DNA of 64,000 nucleotides from Winogradskyella marincola (lineage in GTDB: Bacteria > Bacteroidota > Bacteroidia > Flavobacteriales > Flavobacteriaceae), in the NCBI RefSeq assembly GCF_029624125.1, contig NZ_JARSBN010000003.1:62001-126000 (forward strand). The letters run 5' to 3'. The notes beneath the pieces were generated by a model, which was not told where the DNA came from, did not search any database, and saw nothing but the letters and a program-made list of their open reading frames with translations. A program made the position numbers and the translations under genes. Shown here piece after piece: positions 62,240-64,000 of the stretch; within the stretch, counting starts at the first letter, position 1; every line of letters starts with the position of its first letter.

Positions 62240-63141
62240 TTCTGCTTGTTAGAATTCAGCCATTCTTGTCGTAAATCATCACTTAATTTTCCGGTACCAT
62301 CATGTTTCCAGCCTGGAGGTTTAATTAAATATTGAAAACGATCTTTTAGAGATTTCTTTCCTGTAAAAGTGTCTTTCAGCATGTTCCACCACTCAATAAA
62401 GGCAATCTTTACTGGGTTGTACGTGTTAATATTATTTACAAGTCCATATTTTACTTTTTCATCTTCTAATTCTGGTTGAAATGTGCCAAAGAGTTTATCC
62501 CAAATGATGAGTATCCCAGCATGATTTCGGTCGAGATAAATTGGGTTACTACCATGATGTACACGATGGTGCGATGGTGTGTTAAATACCGCTTCAAACC
62601 AACGTGGCAGTTTGTTGATAGCTTCAGTATGAATCCAAAATTGATACAATAGGCTTATGGACATTTGTAATAAAATCATAGCAGGATGAAACCCTAAAAG
62701 TGGAAGCCATAACCAAAAAATAAAGGAATAAAAACCTCCAGACCAAGTTTGTCGTAATGCTGTACTTAGATTGTAGTGTTCCGAAGAATGATGCACCACA
62801 TGAGATGCCCAAAATAAGCGGCACTCGTGCGAGATTCTATGAAACCAATAATAGGCCAAATCATCCGCAAAAAAGAGCAGAACAAAAGACCACCAAGCGA
62901 CAGGAATTGTAAACAATCTAAAGTTTTCATAAACCCAAGAAAGTGCCAATAATACTAAGACTTTACTAGCAAAGCCCAGAAAAACATTGCCTAAACCCAT
63001 AGCTATAGAAGCAAAGGCATCTTTGGTCTCGTATCCTTTGGTTTCCTTGTACTTTTCTCTTGTGGTTACATAGAGTTCTAGCAACATAGAAAAGACAAAG
63101 AAAGGAATGGCAAAATGAATAAGGTTTGGGAACTCAGGCAT
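62236..63141 (-). CDS. Sterol desaturase / fatty acid hydroxylase family membrane enzyme
   Basis: 301 residues, about four to five membrane helices. The di-iron His boxes are HRISHE, HVVHHSSEHYN and HRVHH (about residues 97, 108 and 180). Members hydroxylate or desaturate lipids such as sterols, fatty acids or alkylglycerols. First gene of the pair with the SDR. Confidence 0.93.
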   Translation of the reverse strand: MPEFPNLIHFAIPFFVFSMLLELYVTTREKYKETKGYETKDAFASIAMGLGNVFLGFASKVLVLLALSWVYENFRLFTIPVAWWSFVLLFFADDLAYYWFHRISHECRLFWASHVVHHSSEHYNLSTALRQTWSGGFYSFIFWLWLPLLGFHPAMILLQMSISLLYQFWIHTEAINKLPRWFEAVFNTPSHHRVHHGSNPIYLDRNHAGILIIWDKLFGTFQPELEDEKVKYGLVNNINTYNPVKIAFIEWWNMLKDTFTGKKSLKDRFQYLIKPPGWKHDGTGKLSDDLRQEWLNSNKQK

Positions 63142-63218
63142 CGATATTTTTTTAAAACATTAACTTTAAAGACGTTCTTAACTCGTATTTTTATAGCTTC
63201 AATTTATGAATTAAAATT

Positions 63219-63908
63219 ATGAAGTTAAAATTATCTCTTATTCTTTTGCTAATACCATTATGTAATGCCTTTTCTCAAATTGATGAATCTAAGACAGGTG
63301 CTTGGTACATGTATTTTTTTAGTCATCAGTTTAAAGATAGTCAATGGGGATTTCAAGGAGATTTTCAATATAGAGATTGGCAAGGATTAAGTGATATGGA
63401 GCAGTTGCTATTACGCTCTGGTATTACGTTTTCGCCTAAAAATGCAGGTGTAAAATTTACTTTAGGATACGGAAATGTAACTTCTGGTGTATATGGTGAT
63501 AGTAACGATACATCTTCGGAAAGTAGAATTTATCAAGAAGCTTTAATACCACAAAAATTAGGCAACAGATTTTATCTTACTCACAGATTTAGATACGAAC
63601 AACGTTTTGTAGAAGATCAGGATTTTAGAACACGTTATCGCTACAATTTGTTTCTTAATATACCGATTAATAGTAAAGAATTATCACCAAAAACAATTTA
63701 CGCAGCTTTTTATAACGAGCTTTTTATAAATGGTCAACAAGACATAGGTGATGGGAGAGAAGTAGAACTTTTTGACAGAAACCGAACCTACTTAGGTTTT
63801 GGATATGTCTTAAATCCTAAGATTAAGTTTCAATTGGGTTGGATGAACCAAAAGACAGATTCTTGGGGAAAAGGACAATGGCAAATTAGCATGCATCATA
63901 ATTTATAG
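63219..63908 (+). CDS. DUF2490 outer-membrane-type protein
   Basis: 229 residues. Signal peptide MKLKLSLILLLIPLCNAFSQ, then amphipathic strands (WGFQGDFQYRDWQGLSDMEQ, LLLRSGITFSP, YLTHRFRYEQRFV, RTYLGFGYVLNPKIKFQLGW) ending SMHHNL. Fits DUF2490, a presumed small beta-barrel. Function unknown. Confidence 0.85.
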   Translation: MKLKLSLILLLIPLCNAFSQIDESKTGAWYMYFFSHQFKDSQWGFQGDFQYRDWQGLSDMEQLLLRSGITFSPKNAGVKFTLGYGNVTSGVYGDSNDTSSESRIYQEALIPQKLGNRFYLTHRFRYEQRFVEDQDFRTRYRYNLFLNIPINSKELSPKTIYAAFYNELFINGQQDIGDGREVELFDRNRTYLGFGYVLNPKIKFQLGWMNQKTDSWGKGQWQISMHHNL

Positions 63909-63949
63909 TCTAAAAAGTAGATTCTAAAAAGCCCGAAAATTTTGGTAAA

Positions 63950-64000
63950 ATGAAAGCAACGTATCATAAGTATACTCTCAATTTTAAGCGTCCTAGTGGT
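63950..64000 (+). CDS. menC: o-Succinylbenzoate synthase, first 17 codons (runs off the right edge)
   Basis: ATG 63950 begins MKATYHKYTLNFKRPSG and stays open to the window end. This matches the start of flavobacterial MenC (..YKKYTLxFKRPSGTSRG), the enolase-superfamily dehydratase that makes o-succinylbenzoate. Its position near menF, D, B and A supports the call. Only the first beta strand is visible. Confidence 0.7.
   Translation, partial: MKATYHKYTLNFKRPSG

Overview
The window looks like a chromosomal segment of a low-GC marine flavobacterium (Bacteroidota, Flavobacteriaceae; genus not determined). Evidence read from the sequence: a protein with a C-terminal type IX secretion sorting domain, GLPGLI and LVIVD-repeat proteins, many LxxC lipoprotein signals, TAnnTTTG-type -7 boxes just upstream of start codons, weak or absent Shine-Dalgarno sequences, and menaquinone biosynthesis genes. 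Several genes are best started at TTG (11770, 39181, 44059). No rRNA, tRNA, CRISPR array or transposase was found.

Layout. 1-2.5 kb: 3' part of tilS, then adenine deaminase. 2.5-8.5 kb: a hybrid histidine kinase, two alpha/beta hydrolases, small proteins. 8.8-13.7 kb: YifB/ComM ATPase, an LVIVD lipoprotein, and an ECF sigma factor coupled to a protein with one membrane helix and an outer-membrane-barrel-like C-terminus. 13.9-18.6 kb: a tightly packed 5-oxoproline operon (DUF2891 lipoprotein, NRAMP-like transporter without the usual metal ligands, pxpA, pxpB, pxpC). 18.7-22.1 kb: a membrane-anchored protein, three tandem seven-helix membrane paralogues and a sensor histidine kinase, all close or overlapping. 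22.1-24.0 kb: an RluA-type pseudouridine synthase, a frameshifted four-helix-bundle (S23) gene and panB. 24.2-28.6 kb: a broken secreted Cys-peptide gene, a GLPGLI protein, a TonB-receptor-like protein and an NTF2-like protein. 28.7-36.3 kb: sdaA, a lipoprotein, dnaK, and a large repeat protein exported by type IX secretion that lies between two identical 33-bp terminators. 36.4-41.2 kb: a polysaccharide-type locus with two CapK/PaaK-like paralogues around a membrane protein, plus a NeuD-like acyltransferase. 41.3-44.7 kb: rRNA methyltransferase, nitronate monooxygenase and small envelope proteins. 44.8-46.6 kb: one unknown gene framed like an integron cassette. 46.7-49.2 kb: YtxH protein, GH71/99-like lipoprotein, esterase. 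49.3-64 kb: menaquinone genes (PaaI-type thioesterase, menF, menD, then menB, menA and the first codons of menC at the right edge) interleaved with DUF2853, cvfB, two SpoIIAA-like paralogues, an MBL hydrolase, an inverted-ToxR-like regulator, a TPR/S41 lipoprotein, YceI, and a sterol desaturase-SDR pair.

A recurring theme is dispersed short repeats that invade or define coding sequence: a 26-bp palindrome family (one copy in frame in tilS), a period-9 NNNTCTAAN array family (one in frame in ade, one supplying the start codon of the RluA-type gene, two bracketing the S23 pseudogene in inverted orientation) and a period-7 array. The most novel candidates are the cassette-like unit at 44.8-46.6 kb, the triplicated membrane-receptor/kinase operon, the inverted period-9 arrays around the S23 gene, and the structured leader before the thioesterase-menF-menD genes.
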